A stretch of DNA of 35,972 nt from Bacillota bacterium (GCA_023415305.1 JAEZKZ010000063.1:1-35972), one strand, 5' to 3'. Counted from the stretch's first letter, positions 1 to 7,692 are shown. Notes: generated from the letters alone by a model not told the origin. A program made the numbers and translations.

Positions 1-50
1 AACTTTATGAGGGTAATTAAAGAAGTATTGTAATAGTAATAGTTTGTATA

Positions 51-120
51 CTATTTGATGTTTAATATTTTATGTTTATTATTTTATGTTCAGTATTTGA
101 TGTTTATTATTTGATGATAT
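51..120. repeat. 14-bp tandem repeat, five copies
   Basis: Five head-to-tail 14-bp units at 51-64, 65-78, 79-92, 93-106 and 107-120 follow the consensus nTATTTkATGTTTA. Unit 1 and unit 4 differ only at the first base; unit 5 diverges at its end. The tract is non-coding and lies about 190 bp upstream of the aminotransferase start. Function unknown; it may be simple slippage in AT-rich DNA or a protein-binding array. Confidence 0.8.
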
Positions 121-242
121 TTATTGGTTGATTTTCTTGGTCAAATAACTGCAGCTTAATATCGAGATTCTTGCATAATCTGTGTCCATTGTATTATTTT
201 GATAAAAGCTTAATATTTTTTTGAATAAATAGGACAATAAAC

Positions 243-271
243 TTGCAAGTGACGATAATATGTATTAGAAT
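243..271 (+). promoter_or_regulatory. Candidate sigma-A promoter of the aminotransferase gene
   Basis: TTGCAA at 243-248 and TAGAAT at 266-271 are separated by 17 bp, and lie 38 bp upstream of the start codon at 309. The stretch 1-242 otherwise holds only the 14-bp repeat and AT-rich sequence with no gene that I can see. Confidence 0.5.
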
Positions 272-308
272 TAGTTAAGGTTATCACTGTATTTGAGAGG
301 AGAAAATA

Positions 309-1589
309 ATGAACTTTTACAGTAATTTATCAAAAACTGAACTTCTAAGCGAAATCGAAAAACTTGAAAAAAGATATAATGCATTTAAAGACCAGAAATT
401 AAAGCTTGATATGACAAGAGGTAAGCCTTGTTCCGAGCAGCTTGATATGAGCATGGAAATACTTGATATTCCTTCAAAGGAACTTCGCAAGGCTGCTGAT
501 GGTACTGATACCTTTAATTATGGTGTTCTTGATGGTCTCCCTGAAGCAAAGGCTCTTTTTGCAGAGATGCTGGGAGTTGATAAAAGCGAGATAATTATTG
601 GGGGAAACTCCAGCCTTAACCTTATGTATGATTCCATTGGAAGAGCTATGTCACTTGGTATTCTTGGAAGTACACCCTGGTCTAAACTGGATAAGGTAAA
701 GTTCCTGTGTCCAAGCCCGGGATATGACCGTCATTTTGCCATATGTGAGCTGTTTGGTATAGAAATGATAATAGTTGACATGAAACAGGACGGACCGGAT
801 ATGGACGTTGTTGAAAAACTTATCGCTGAGGATGAAAGCATAAAGGGTATGTGGTGTGTACCGAAGTACAGCAATCCTGACGGAATAACCTATTCTGATG
901 AAGTTGTTGACCGAATAGCTGCATTAAAACCAAAAGCTGCGGATTTCAGAATCTTCTGGGATAACGCTTATTGTGTACACCATCTATCGGATAACCCCGA
1001 TGAATTGAAAAATATACTGGCAGCCTGTAAGGCGAATGGAAATGATAATATGGTTTATATTTTCAGCTCAACCTCAAAAATCACTTTCCCTGGTGCAGGT
1101 ATAGCAATGATGGCAGCCAGCGTTGAAAACCTCAATGGTATCAGGAAGAGCCTGACAATACAGACTATTGGACATGATAAGATAAATCAGCTAAGACATG
1201 TTAAGTACTTCAAGAATCTGGACGGTATCAACTCCCAGATGAAGAAGCACGCCAACATTCTGAAACCGAAATTTGATATGGTTCTTAAGATTCTTGAGAA
1301 CGAACTGGGAGGAAAGGAAATCGCTTCCTGGAATAAACCGAACGGCGGATATTTTGTTAGCTTGAACACTCTTGACAACTGTGCCAAAGAAGTTGAAAAA
1401 TTATCTTTGGAAGCAGGTGTGGTTCTTACAAAAGCTGGAGCTACCTATCCATACGGAAAGGATCCCAGAGACAGAAACATAAGAATAGCTCCGACTCTGC
1501 CGCCTGTTGAAGAGCTTAATAAGGCTATAGAAATTTTATCTATAAGCGTACAGCTTGTTTCGGCCAGAAAAGCACTTAGTAATCTGTAA
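309..1589 (+). CDS. PLP-dependent aminotransferase, class I, atypical AspAT type (PF12897-like)
   Basis: A 426-residue fold-type I aminotransferase, probably using aspartate or another amino acid with 2-oxoglutarate. The N-terminal KLDMTRGKP motif (residues 32-40) and the overall pattern match the subgroup of aspartate aminotransferases once annotated as MocR-like aminotransferase domains, known from Corynebacterium AspT. Visible cofactor features: NPDG at 189-192, the DNAY segment at 218-221 whose Asp and Tyr contact PLP, and the SSTSK motif whose K257 should form the Schiff base. An Arg-rich NIRIAP segment near the C-terminus fits the substrate carboxylate site. Length is normal for the group. 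A GAGAGGAG ribosome binding site supports the ATG at 309. It appears monocistronic, with its terminator at 1776. Substrate specificity cannot be read from sequence. Confidence 0.85.
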   Translation: MNFYSNLSKTELLSEIEKLEKRYNAFKDQKLKLDMTRGKPCSEQLDMSMEILDIPSKELRKAADGTDTFNYGVLDGLPEAKALFAEMLGVDKSEIIIGGNSSLNLMYDSIGRAMSLGILGSTPWSKLDKVKFLCPSPGYDRHFAICELFGIEMIIVDMKQDGPDMDVVEKLIAEDESIKGMWCVPKYSNPDGITYSDEVVDRIAALKPKAADFRIFWDNAYCVHHLSDNPDELKNILAACKANGNDNMVYIFSSTSKITFPGAGIAMMAASVENLNGIRKSLTIQTIGHDKINQLRHVKYFKNLDGINSQMKKHANILKPKFDMVLKILENELGGKEIASWNKPNGGYFVSLNTLDNCAKEVEKLSLEAGVVLTKAGATYPYGKDPRDRNIRIAPTLPPVEELNKAIEILSISVQLVSARKALSNL

Positions 1590-1775
1590 TTTCTAATAAA
1601 GCAAACCGTCCGAATCTGATATATTAAAAATATTTATTTAAAATTATCTAAAATTTTTTAGAAATGGCTTGAAGGAATAATCGAATAAGAATATAATTTT
1701 ACATGAGTTTAGAAGGTAAAGACAGGGGCTTTTAATTAAGCAACTTATACGTTCTAATATTCATAAATGTCTAAA

Positions 1776-1801
1776 GCGGGATTTAATCCCGCACTTTTTT
1801 T
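1776..1801 (+). terminator. Rho-independent terminator after the aminotransferase
   Basis: A 6-bp GC-rich stem GCGGGA/TCCCGC (1776-1781 with 1787-1792) with a 5-nt loop is followed by a run of T at 1795-1801. It lies about 190 bp after the aminotransferase stop. Between 1590 and 1775 I see only AT-rich sequence. Confidence 0.85.
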
Positions 1802-1810
1802 ATCTTAATA

Positions 1811-1854
1811 AAATCCGAACATTATTAAAATATTTGATGCAAATATTCGGATTA
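1811..1854 (+). promoter_or_regulatory. Pair of inverted PurBox-like sites upstream of purB
   Basis: AAATCCGAACATT at 1811-1823 fits the Bacillus PurR box consensus AWWWCCGAACWWT. The opposite strand of 1842-1854 reads TAATCCGAATATT, a near match. The two are in inverted orientation, 18 bp apart, and sit directly upstream of a TATAAT at 1860-1865. In Bacillus, PurR binds such pairs (spacing usually 16-17 bp) and is released by PRPP, so purB here is probably repressed when purines are ample. No PurR gene is in the window. Confidence 0.6.
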
Positions 1855-1859
1855 CATTG

Positions 1860-1865
1860 TATAAT
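1860..1865 (+). promoter_or_regulatory. Candidate -10 element of purB
   Basis: A perfect TATAAT at 1860-1865 sits 78 bp before the purB start. No good -35 is present at the usual distance, as the position is occupied by the second PurBox; TTGATG at 1834-1839 is 20 bp away. Between it and the gene is a short hairpin TGCCTA/TAGGCA at 1890-1909, of unknown role. Confidence 0.4.
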
Positions 1866-1942
1866 ATTAACGAGTATGGTTAATAGGCTTGCCTAACGCA
1901 TCATAGGCAGGTTGAAAAAATTAATGAATGAGGTAACAAGAT

Positions 1943-3370
1943 ATGAAAAACGTATATGAAAGTCCATTTAATGCAAGATACGCCAGCAGTGAAATGCAGC
2001 AGATATTTTCACCGGATATGAAATTTAAAACATGGAGAAGACTATGGATTGCCCTTGCTGAGGCTGAAAAAGAGCTAGGTCTGAATATTTCGGAAGCTCA
2101 GATTGAACAGCTGAAAAGCATGAAGGACGACATTAATTATGAAGCGGCAGAACAGTATGAAAAACAGTTCAGACATGATGTTATGTCCCATGTTCATGCG
2201 TACGGAGAACAATGTCCTGATGCCAAGGCAATTATTCACCTTGGAGCTACCTCCTGTTATGTAGGAGACAATACTGATATTATTGTTATGACAGAGGCAT
2301 TAAAGCTTATTAAGAGTAAAATGCTTATTCTAATAAAAAAACTTTCAGACTTTGCACTTGAATACAAGGACATGCCAACTCTGGGCTTTACACACTATCA
2401 GCCTGCGCAGCTTGTAACTGTCGGCAAGAGAGCGACCCTCTGGATACAGGAACTGCTTATGGATTTGGAAGACCTTGACCATACAATTGAAAATATGAAG
2501 CTTTTAGGTTCAAAAGGAACAACTGGTACTCAGGCAAGCTTTTTAAGCCTGTTTGACGGTGATCATGAGAAGGTTAAAAAGCTTGAACAGCTTATAGCTG
2601 AAAAAGTCGGCTTTAAGAAGGTTTTCGCAGTATCAGGACAAACTTATCCTAGAAAGCTGGACAGCAGAGTTTTAAATGTACTCAGTGGCATAGCCCAGAG
2701 TGCATACAAATTCAGTAATGATATGAGACTTCTCCAAAGCATGAAGGAGATGGAAGAGCCTTTCGAAGAGAAGCAGATCGGTTCTTCAGCTATGGCCTAC
2801 AAGAGAAATCCAATGAGATGTGAAAGAATTTCTTCACTGGCGCGCTATGTGATTGTAGATGCGTTAAATCCGGCAATTACTGCTTCGACACAGTGGTTTG
2901 AAAGAACACTGGATGACTCTGCAAACAAGAGAATAGCAGTTCCTGAAGCTTTCCTGGCAGTTGATGCAATACTCAATATATATATAAATGTTGCCAGCGG
3001 GCTGGTAGTTTACCCGAAGGTTATTCTCAAACATGTTATGGACGAGCTGCCCTTCATGGCTACTGAAAACATCATGATGGAGGCTGTAAAAAATGGGGGC
3101 GACAGACAGGAGCTCCACGAACAGATCAGAAAGCATTCAATGGATGCGGGTAAACGTGTAAAGGTGGACGGCGAGTCCAACGACCTTATTGAAAGGATTG
3201 CTGCCGATCCATTGTTTGGTATGTCTCTGGACACAATAAAGTCGGTGCTTGAACCGAAGAACTATATTGGTAGAAGTTCCGAGCAGGTAGTTGAATTCAT
3301 AGAAGGTGAAGTTAAGCCTGTTCTTGAAGGAGCAGAAATTTCAGACGTAGAGGTTGAACTAAAAGTTTAA
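1943..3370 (+). CDS. purB: Adenylosuccinate lyase
   Basis: Catalyses two fumarate-releasing steps of purine synthesis: SAICAR to AICAR and adenylosuccinate to AMP. The 475-residue protein is of the longer type similar to animal ADSL. Superfamily signatures are present: HxGATS-like IIHLGATSCY at 98-106, the TxGFTHYQPAQ segment at 146-156 with the catalytic His, and the fumarase/aspartase loop GSSAMAYKRNP at 280-290, with the catalytic Ser in the SS pair. Start codon ATG at 1943 follows GAGGTAAC at 7 nt. The gene stands alone rather than in a pur operon. Expression is probably governed by the PurBox pair upstream. Confidence 0.95.
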   Translation: MKNVYESPFNARYASSEMQQIFSPDMKFKTWRRLWIALAEAEKELGLNISEAQIEQLKSMKDDINYEAAEQYEKQFRHDVMSHVHAYGEQCPDAKAIIHLGATSCYVGDNTDIIVMTEALKLIKSKMLILIKKLSDFALEYKDMPTLGFTHYQPAQLVTVGKRATLWIQELLMDLEDLDHTIENMKLLGSKGTTGTQASFLSLFDGDHEKVKKLEQLIAEKVGFKKVFAVSGQTYPRKLDSRVLNVLSGIAQSAYKFSNDMRLLQSMKEMEEPFEEKQIGSSAMAYKRNPMRCERISSLARYVIVDALNPAITASTQWFERTLDDSANKRIAVPEAFLAVDAILNIYINVASGLVVYPKVILKHVMDELPFMATENIMMEAVKNGGDRQELHEQIRKHSMDAGKRVKVDGESNDLIERIAADPLFGMSLDTIKSVLEPKNYIGRSSEQVVEFIEGEVKPVLEGAEISDVEVELKV

Positions 3371-3389
3371 ACATATTATTAGATATATG

Positions 3390-3417
3390 CTGGAATTAAA
3401 ATTTAACTTTATTCCAG
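3390..3417 (+). terminator. Weak hairpin after purB
   Basis: CTGGAAT (3390-3396) pairs with ATTCCAG (3411-3417) across a 14-nt loop. The T-tract is poor, so this may be an mRNA 3'-end hairpin rather than the main terminator, which is the one at 3474. Confidence 0.4.
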
Positions 3418-3473
3418 AATTTTAAGTGTAAACCTTATGACCTATTGAAGTTTAAATTATATATTTGATATAA

Positions 3474-3515
3474 TAAAAGATAGGATGTCAATACATCATC
3501 CTATCTTTTATTTTT
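3474..3515 (+). terminator. Strong, probably bidirectional terminator of purB
   Basis: TAAAAGATAGGATG (3474-3487) is perfectly complementary to 3497-3510, a 14-bp stem with a 9-nt loop. It is followed by TTTTT (3511-3515) and preceded by AAAA, so it could act on both strands. An in-frame ATG at 3485 upstream of the GntR gene lies inside this hairpin, which argues against that ATG being the true start. Confidence 0.9.
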
Positions 3516-3592
3516 ACTTAATAACACTTAACAACTTACTGATGAGAATTTTATTTGGTTTAACTTTGATTAAGCCGGAATGGAGCGTACAT

Positions 3593-4336
3593 ATGATAAA
3601 CAAGTTCAGCAGTATACCCTTGTACCTGCAGCTTAAAGACCTGATAGTTAGTAAAATTGAAAGCAATGAGTATCTACCCAACACTCAGATACCTTCCGAG
3701 CAGGATCTCTGTCAGATATATGATATAAGCAGACCCACAGTAAGACAAGCTATTACTGAGCTTACAAACAGCGGATATCTATACAAGGAAAAGGGAAAGG
3801 GCACTTTTGTATACGGTAAAAAGAATGTCATAGATATTAAAGACTACTCGGGATTTACTGATTCAATACTTGACTGCCAGGCTCCGGCAGAGAAAAACAT
3901 CATTGATATTTCAATAATAGAAAGTACTTCCTTTGATATTCTTAACAGTACCTTTAATTATAACAGCAGCATGCCTGTAGCGGTGATAACATATCTATCC
4001 TACATTAACAATCAGGCGGGTGAAGTTTATTCACTAAATAAATCCTATATTCCCATAAATCTATTCCCTGATATTGCAGCTCAACTGAAAAGCGGTAAAT
4101 CCTCCATTGATATCTTAAGAGGTAAGTATCCACTTATACCTGATAAAAGTAAGAGTGTTCTGGAAATTGTTTTTGCGGACAATAATGATTCACCGCTGTT
4201 GAGGGTTCAACCGGGACAGCCTCTGATCAAGCTTCAGAATACTTTGTATTCAAAGAGCGGACAGGCAGTAGAGTATGTTTGTTCCAAGTACAGGGCGGAT
4301 AATTGCAGACTTATGTTTGAAAACAGTAAACAGTAA
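3593..4336 (+). CDS. GntR-family transcriptional regulator (HutC/UTRA type)
   Basis: A 247-residue DNA-binding regulator. The winged helix-turn-helix is at about residues 5-75: PLYLQLKDLIVSKI, then PSEQDLCQIYDISRPTVRQA for the recognition helices and KGKGTFV for the wing. The C-terminal two thirds has the features of a UTRA ligand domain (RxxxQPLI and YxxSKYRAD segments), which in this family binds a small metabolite, often a sugar phosphate or amino acid. I place the start at ATG 3593, 36 codons inside the longest frame, because GGAG lies 7 nt upstream and the domain begins right there; the longer frame runs into the purB terminator. The effector and target genes cannot be deduced; neighbours give no clear pathway. 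Confidence 0.85.
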   Translation: MINKFSSIPLYLQLKDLIVSKIESNEYLPNTQIPSEQDLCQIYDISRPTVRQAITELTNSGYLYKEKGKGTFVYGKKNVIDIKDYSGFTDSILDCQAPAEKNIIDISIIESTSFDILNSTFNYNSSMPVAVITYLSYINNQAGEVYSLNKSYIPINLFPDIAAQLKSGKSSIDILRGKYPLIPDKSKSVLEIVFADNNDSPLLRVQPGQPLIKLQNTLYSKSGQAVEYVCSKYRADNCRLMFENSKQ

Positions 4337-4516
4337 GAATTGATAGAGAATATACAGGAGATGACAATAATAACATTAATTTAAGAAAATTTTAACTAAA
4401 ATGTATTTGATTCTTAAATAATTATAAGTTAAAATAAAGTTCGTTCGTAGATGTGTATAGGGTTATTAAGGACAGCTGTATGTCAGAGCGGTTGTTCATC
4501 TAAGGTATGTATATCC

Positions 4517-4560
4517 TAGTACTGTTTATCTTAGTACTGTTTATCTTAGTACTGTTTATA
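4517..4560. repeat. 15-bp direct repeat, three copies
   Basis: TAGTACTGTTTATCT occurs at 4517-4531 and 4532-4546, and again from 4547 with the end changed to TA. The array is non-coding and lies 70 bp upstream of the beta-lactamase-fold gene. Its regular period and position suggest either slippage or tandem regulator sites; no function can be assigned. Confidence 0.8.
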
Positions 4561-4629
4561 TCTGACAACTGTATCTCAAGGGAGCTTGCAGCTTAAGTAT
4601 AACTGTGGTTGATACGACCGGGAGGCAAA

Positions 4630-5763
4630 ATGACTAAGTATCACTTTAAAAATGAAAAGAAGTATAAAAAAAGAAGGGCACTTGTTGTTACTACAACAAT
4701 TTTATCAATAATTGCAATTATTATGGCAGCATATCTGCTTCTTAACAGTGATGATTTAACTGGTGCATCCAAAACGTTGGGGGTTATATACACTACCGGA
4801 ACAAAATCCGGGCAGTCAACAACCTCTTCTTCAGCTGGAAATGGAGCTGATTCCACTTCCGTTGATTCAACGGCTAACGAAGCAAATTCCACAGATTCTT
4901 CATCTGAGAGCACTCCGTCAGGTTCAAACACTGACAGTAAGGGTGTAACAACAAAAGAACATGGTTATCTTCCTAAAATAGGTACAGTAGAAAAAAGCGG
5001 AAAAATGGATGAGCTTAAAAAACTTATTACGGATTATACCTCAAAATTACCGGGAAGATATGGAGTAACATATATTGATCTTGCTACCGGCGAAATGGTC
5101 AATGTTAATGATCAGGTTGAATATATCGCTGCAAGTACCTCAAAGCTTCCAATAAATGTGGTACTGTTTAAGGATATCGAAGCAGGAAAAATAAAGCTTG
5201 ATGACAAATTGGTATATAAACAGGAGGATCTTGAGTACGGTACAGGTATTATACAAAATTCACCTTACGGTACCGAATACACTGTTCGTGAAACATCAAA
5301 ACTTTCTATACGGAAAAGTGATAATTGCGGAGTAAATATGATAATCCGTCAGGTTGGTATTGAAAATGTCAGACAGTATATTGTTGGACTCGGGGGAAAA
5401 GTATACTACGGAAAACGTCATCGTTCCTGTCCATATGATATGGCTCTGGTCGCTCAGGATTTATATAAGCACTACCTTGAAAATGAAGAGGTTTACGGTG
5501 AATTGATAAACAATTTGGAAAATACCGATTGGAGCGACAGAATAGACGCCAAACTTCCTCAGGAAATAAAGGTTGCACACAAAATAGGAAATCAGACAAA
5601 AACAGCAAACGATGTTGGGATTGTATTTGGAAAGCATCCATATGTTCTATCTATTATGACAGAAGATGTTGATTTTGGTACAGCATGTAATAATATCGCA
5701 AGCTTGTCAAAGAAAATATTTGATTTTGAGGAAGCCTATGCTTCAAATATATCGGTGAAGTAA
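4630..5763 (+). CDS. Membrane-anchored class A beta-lactamase-fold serine hydrolase
   Basis: A 377-residue protein with a basic cytoplasmic N-terminus, one membrane segment at about 17-38, a Ser/Thr/Asn-rich linker at about 55-110 and an extracellular domain of the Beta-lactamase2 type (PF13354). The active-site motifs are readable: SxxK as STSK at 169-172, SDN at 230-232, and the KTG equivalent as KIG at 318-320. I cannot see the usual ExxLN omega-loop glutamate, so it may be a penicillin-binding or peptidase-like protein rather than an efficient beta-lactamase. The longest frame starts at a TTG at 4609, but ATG 4630 is preferred because GGGAGG lies 5 nt upstream of it. Single gene, with a hairpin at 5831. 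Confidence 0.8.
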   Translation: MTKYHFKNEKKYKKRRALVVTTTILSIIAIIMAAYLLLNSDDLTGASKTLGVIYTTGTKSGQSTTSSSAGNGADSTSVDSTANEANSTDSSSESTPSGSNTDSKGVTTKEHGYLPKIGTVEKSGKMDELKKLITDYTSKLPGRYGVTYIDLATGEMVNVNDQVEYIAASTSKLPINVVLFKDIEAGKIKLDDKLVYKQEDLEYGTGIIQNSPYGTEYTVRETSKLSIRKSDNCGVNMIIRQVGIENVRQYIVGLGGKVYYGKRHRSCPYDMALVAQDLYKHYLENEEVYGELINNLENTDWSDRIDAKLPQEIKVAHKIGNQTKTANDVGIVFGKHPYVLSIMTEDVDFGTACNNIASLSKKIFDFEEAYASNISVK

Positions 5764-5830
5764 GTAGACTGTTCAAAACCTATTAATATTGTTTTCTAAT
5801 AAAAGTTTATAGTGAGCTTAAAGCAATTTG

Positions 5831-5868
5831 CAGCTTATTTATACAGTATTTTATAAATAGGCTGTTTA
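5831..5868 (+). terminator. Terminator-like hairpin
   Basis: CAGCTTATTTAT (5831-5842) pairs with ATAAATAGGCTG (5853-5864) with one G-U pair, followed by TTTAT. It lies 68 bp after the beta-lactamase-fold gene. Confidence 0.55.
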
Positions 5869-5940
5869 TATGTTCCAGACAAAATGTAATAAAACATTGT
5901 ATAATGAATTATCATAAAATAAAAGGAAGTTGGTTTCTTA

Positions 5941-6573
5941 ATGGAGGATTTGATACTCAATTCGATACACGGCATTATAAATGGAAATCCTGTGATAACA
6001 TATATTTTTTTCTTCTTTTCGGGAGTTCTCCAGTTGGTTTTCCCTCCTTTCCCGTCAGATGTAATAATTATTTTCGAAGGATACCTTACTACTATAGGCT
6101 CATATTTCAATTTTTTTCTGGTGCTGTTTATATCAGTTTCGGGTAGTATCATAGGATCTATATTGGTATACTGGTTCGGATATAAAAAGGGAGACGAGGT
6201 TCTAAGATACAAACTGGTGTTGAAATATATTGATCAGAAGCATATAAAGAGGTCAGAAAAGGTTTTTCATAAGTACGGTAAGTACGGACTGATTATTAGC
6301 AAGTTCATTCCAGGAACAAGTTCAATAATGGTTCTGTTTTCAGGGGTTTTCAAGGTTAAGAAAAGAGTTTATTTTACTTATATAGTATTTTCAATCATTT
6401 TACAGCAGATTATTTATCTAATGGTGGGTCGGGTAATCGGACACAATATTGAACATGTCAAAAACTTTCTATCTATTTTCAATGTAGCTTCAGTAACACT
6501 TCTTACAGCACTCTGTATTATTGGGTTTATTATATATAAAGTCAGGAAGAACAAGAAAAAGAAGTCTGACTAA
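5941..6573 (+). CDS. DedA-family membrane protein
   Basis: A 210-residue polytopic membrane protein of the DedA/VTT (SNARE-associated) family, whose members act in phospholipid flipping (recycling of undecaprenyl phosphate or phosphatidylethanolamine) and in membrane-potential homeostasis. Features: an N-terminal re-entrant segment with FPPFPSDVIIIFEG at about 34-47 (the acidic residue and prolines of the family), a GSIIGSILVYWFGYKKGDE segment, and the conserved Arg/Lys-containing SKFIPGTSSIMVLFSGV motif at about 120-136. ATG 5941 is preceded by AGGAAG. A TATAAT at 5900-5905 may be its -10. Its last 4 bp overlap the stop of the convergent dtxR-type gene. A second DedA paralogue lies at 11181. 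Confidence 0.85.
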   Translation: MEDLILNSIHGIINGNPVITYIFFFFSGVLQLVFPPFPSDVIIIFEGYLTTIGSYFNFFLVLFISVSGSIIGSILVYWFGYKKGDEVLRYKLVLKYIDQKHIKRSEKVFHKYGKYGLIISKFIPGTSSIMVLFSGVFKVKKRVYFTYIVFSIILQQIIYLMVGRVIGHNIEHVKNFLSIFNVASVTLLTALCIIGFIIYKVRKNKKKKSD

Positions 6574-6935
6574 AGGGCTTTAACATATTCTTTAATTTTT
6601 TCAAAGCTCTCTTCGCTGATAACGTGCTCAATACGGCATGCATCTTCTGAGGCGGTATCGTATGAAACGCCCAGCGCTTTAACAAGGTATGTCGTTATAA
6701 GTTCGTGCCTTTCATAAACCTCATTAGCCTTGAGCATACCCTTATCGGTTAATTGTATCTGACCGTCTACCCCCATAATAATGTAATCTGACTTTTTTAG
6801 AATACTCATGGCACGGCTAATACTTGCTTTAGAATAGCCAAGTTCCCGAGCTATATCAATTGAGCGGACATTTCCGTTTTTTTTCTTAAGCAGTAATATT
6901 GTTTCTAAATAATCTTCACCCGAAGCATGAATCAT
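6570..6935 (-). CDS. DtxR/MntR-family metal-dependent repressor
   Basis: A 121-residue regulator with a winged helix at 1-60 (SGEDYLETI start, then IDIARELGYSKASISRAMSILK as the HTH) and a metal-binding dimerisation part with ERHELITTYLVKALGV and CRIEHVISEESFEKI, which hold the family's His/Glu/Cys ligands. It lacks the C-terminal SH3-like domain of DtxR/IdeR, as in short MntR-type proteins. RBS GAGGAG lies 8 nt before the ATG. It is divergent from feoA, and the palindromes between them suggest that it represses iron uptake when Fe2+ is plentiful; manganese as corepressor is the alternative. Its own promoter appears to lie outside the palindromes. Confidence 0.85.
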   Translation of the reverse strand: MIHASGEDYLETILLLKKKNGNVRSIDIARELGYSKASISRAMSILKKSDYIIMGVDGQIQLTDKGMLKANEVYERHELITTYLVKALGVSYDTASEDACRIEHVISEESFEKIKEYVKAL

Positions 6936-6970
6936 AAGTCTGGCTCCTCACTGGTATTATCGTTCAGTTA

Positions 6971-6999
6971 ATTATAGTATATACCATTAAATTTATCAA
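6971..6999 (-). promoter_or_regulatory. Promoter of the DtxR-type gene
   Basis: On the minus strand TTGATA (6999-6994) and TATAAT (6976-6971) are separated by 17 bp, 35 bp upstream of the start codon. The GTTAGC palindromes begin 48 bp away, so this promoter may be little affected by the repressor. Confidence 0.7.
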
Positions 7000-7033
7000 C
7001 AACAGGATATCTATACGAAATTTGGAATATATA

Positions 7034-7063
7034 TTGACAGGGGGCAGTTAGCCATGGTAAACT
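7034..7063 (+). promoter_or_regulatory. Candidate promoter of the feo operon
   Basis: TTGACA at 7034-7039 and TAAACT at 7058-7063 with an 18-bp spacer. The first GTTAGC palindrome (7047-7062) fills the spacer and overlaps the -10, a typical arrangement for repression by blocking RNA polymerase. Confidence 0.55.
7047..7062. promoter_or_regulatory. Operator-like palindrome 1 (GTTAGC-N4-GTAAAC)
   Basis: GTTAGC CATG GTAAAC; the left half is perfect and the right half has two changes. It overlaps the putative -10 of the feo promoter. Same family as the perfect palindromes at 7072, 7137 and 7758. Confidence 0.6.
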
Positions 7064-7071
7064 ATACCTAA

Positions 7072-7087
7072 GTTAGCCTTGGCTAAC
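7072..7087. promoter_or_regulatory. Operator palindrome 2 (GTTAGC-N4-GCTAAC)
   Basis: A perfect 6-4-6 inverted repeat, GTTAGC CTTG GCTAAC, close to the expected transcription start of the feo operon. DtxR/IdeR boxes are built from TTAG/CTAA half-sites, so this is a plausible binding site for the divergently encoded repressor. Confidence 0.75.
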
Positions 7088-7101
7088 ATAAATTTATACT
7101 A

Positions 7102-7117
7102 GTTAGTTAATGCTGAC
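7102..7117. promoter_or_regulatory. Operator-like palindrome 3 (GTTAGT-N4-GCTGAC)
   Basis: A degenerate copy, GTTAGT TAAT GCTGAC, with one change in each half. It starts 30 bp after palindrome 2 and 35 bp before palindrome 4. Confidence 0.5.
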
Positions 7118-7136
7118 TATTTTTTTATCGCTTGTA

Positions 7137-7152
7137 GTTAGCATAAGCTAAC
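7137..7152. promoter_or_regulatory. Operator palindrome 4 (GTTAGC-N4-GCTAAC)
   Basis: A perfect copy, GTTAGC ATAA GCTAAC, about 94 bp upstream of feoA. The rest of the 310-bp gap between the divergent genes (6936-7245) holds the two promoters and no gene. Confidence 0.75.
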
Positions 7153-7245
7153 ATAAATTACATGTAACAAAAAATGTGTCGGTCATGAATTTTTTAGATA
7201 ACAGTAGTAAAATGGCAGTTTTTAAGATCACAAGGAGGAGACATT

Positions 7246-7455
7246 ATGCCGCTTACATTTGCTAGAACAGGAGAAGAAAACTTTATAAAAAAGATTGTTG
7301 GCAAGGATGATACTAAGCGATTTCTCGAAAGTCTGGGATTTATAGTAGGAGGGAGCGTAACGGTTATATCCGAATTAGGCGGAAATATGATTCTAAGCGT
7401 TAAAAATTCAAGAGTGGCTCTTGACAAGACTATGGCAAGCAGGATTGTAATCTAG
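7246..7455 (+). CDS. feoA: FeoA-family protein (first copy)
   Basis: A 69-residue cytoplasmic SH3-like protein of the FeoA family, which assists the ferrous iron transporter FeoB. It shows the family pattern of a glycine-rich turn (LGFIVGGSVTVISE) followed by beta strands and a terminal SRIVI. ATG 7246 follows AAGGAGGAG. First gene of the feo operon: 15 bp to the second feoA. Probably repressed by the DtxR-type protein through the upstream palindromes. Confidence 0.85.
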   Translation: MPLTFARTGEENFIKKIVGKDDTKRFLESLGFIVGGSVTVISELGGNMILSVKNSRVALDKTMASRIVI

Positions 7456-7470
7456 TAGGAGGAAGCAAAA

Positions 7471-7692
7471 ATGAAAACACTTAAAGCCACTAATACTGGG
7501 GAAAGCGTAACAGTTATCAAACTCGAAGGTGAAGGTGCTACAAGAAGAAGAATAATGGATATGGGAATAACAAAGGGATCTACGGTTGTTGTAAGAAAGG
7601 TTGCTCCCTTGGGAGACCCTATTGAAATTACAGTCAGAGGCTATGAATTGTCCTTGAGAAAAGCCGACGCTGAAAAGATAATCGTCGAGTAA
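7471..7692 (+). CDS. feoA: FeoA-family protein (second copy)
   Basis: A 73-residue FeoA-like SH3 protein with the clear family signature RRRIMDMGITKGSTV followed by APLGDPIEI and RGYELSLRKADAEKI. It is closer to the textbook FeoA pattern than the first copy. Two separate feoA genes before feoB are common in Clostridia and may form a heteromeric partner for FeoB. RBS TAGGAGGAAG precedes the ATG. Confidence 0.9.
   Translation: MKTLKATNTGESVTVIKLEGEGATRRRIMDMGITKGSTVVVRKVAPLGDPIEITVRGYELSLRKADAEKIIVE

Noticed and set aside
3485..3592. N-terminal extension of the GntR regulator
   Set aside because: The upstream ATG lies inside the purB terminator hairpin and has no ribosome binding site; ATG 3593 has one and starts at the domain edge.
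4517..4560. CRISPR array
   Set aside because: The three units are contiguous without spacers and no cas genes are present.
4641..4948. Frames on both strands in the beta-lactamase linker
   Set aside because: They arise from the low-complexity Ser/Thr codons of the linker.
5835..6212. 125-codon minus-strand frame over the start of the DedA gene
   Set aside because: It is antisense to a clear DedA protein, extends through a hairpin and shows no domain.
7072..7087. A Fur box as the explanation for the feo operators
   Set aside because: The palindromes are TTAGC/GCTAA based rather than GATAATGATTATC-like, and the neighbouring regulator is of the DtxR family.
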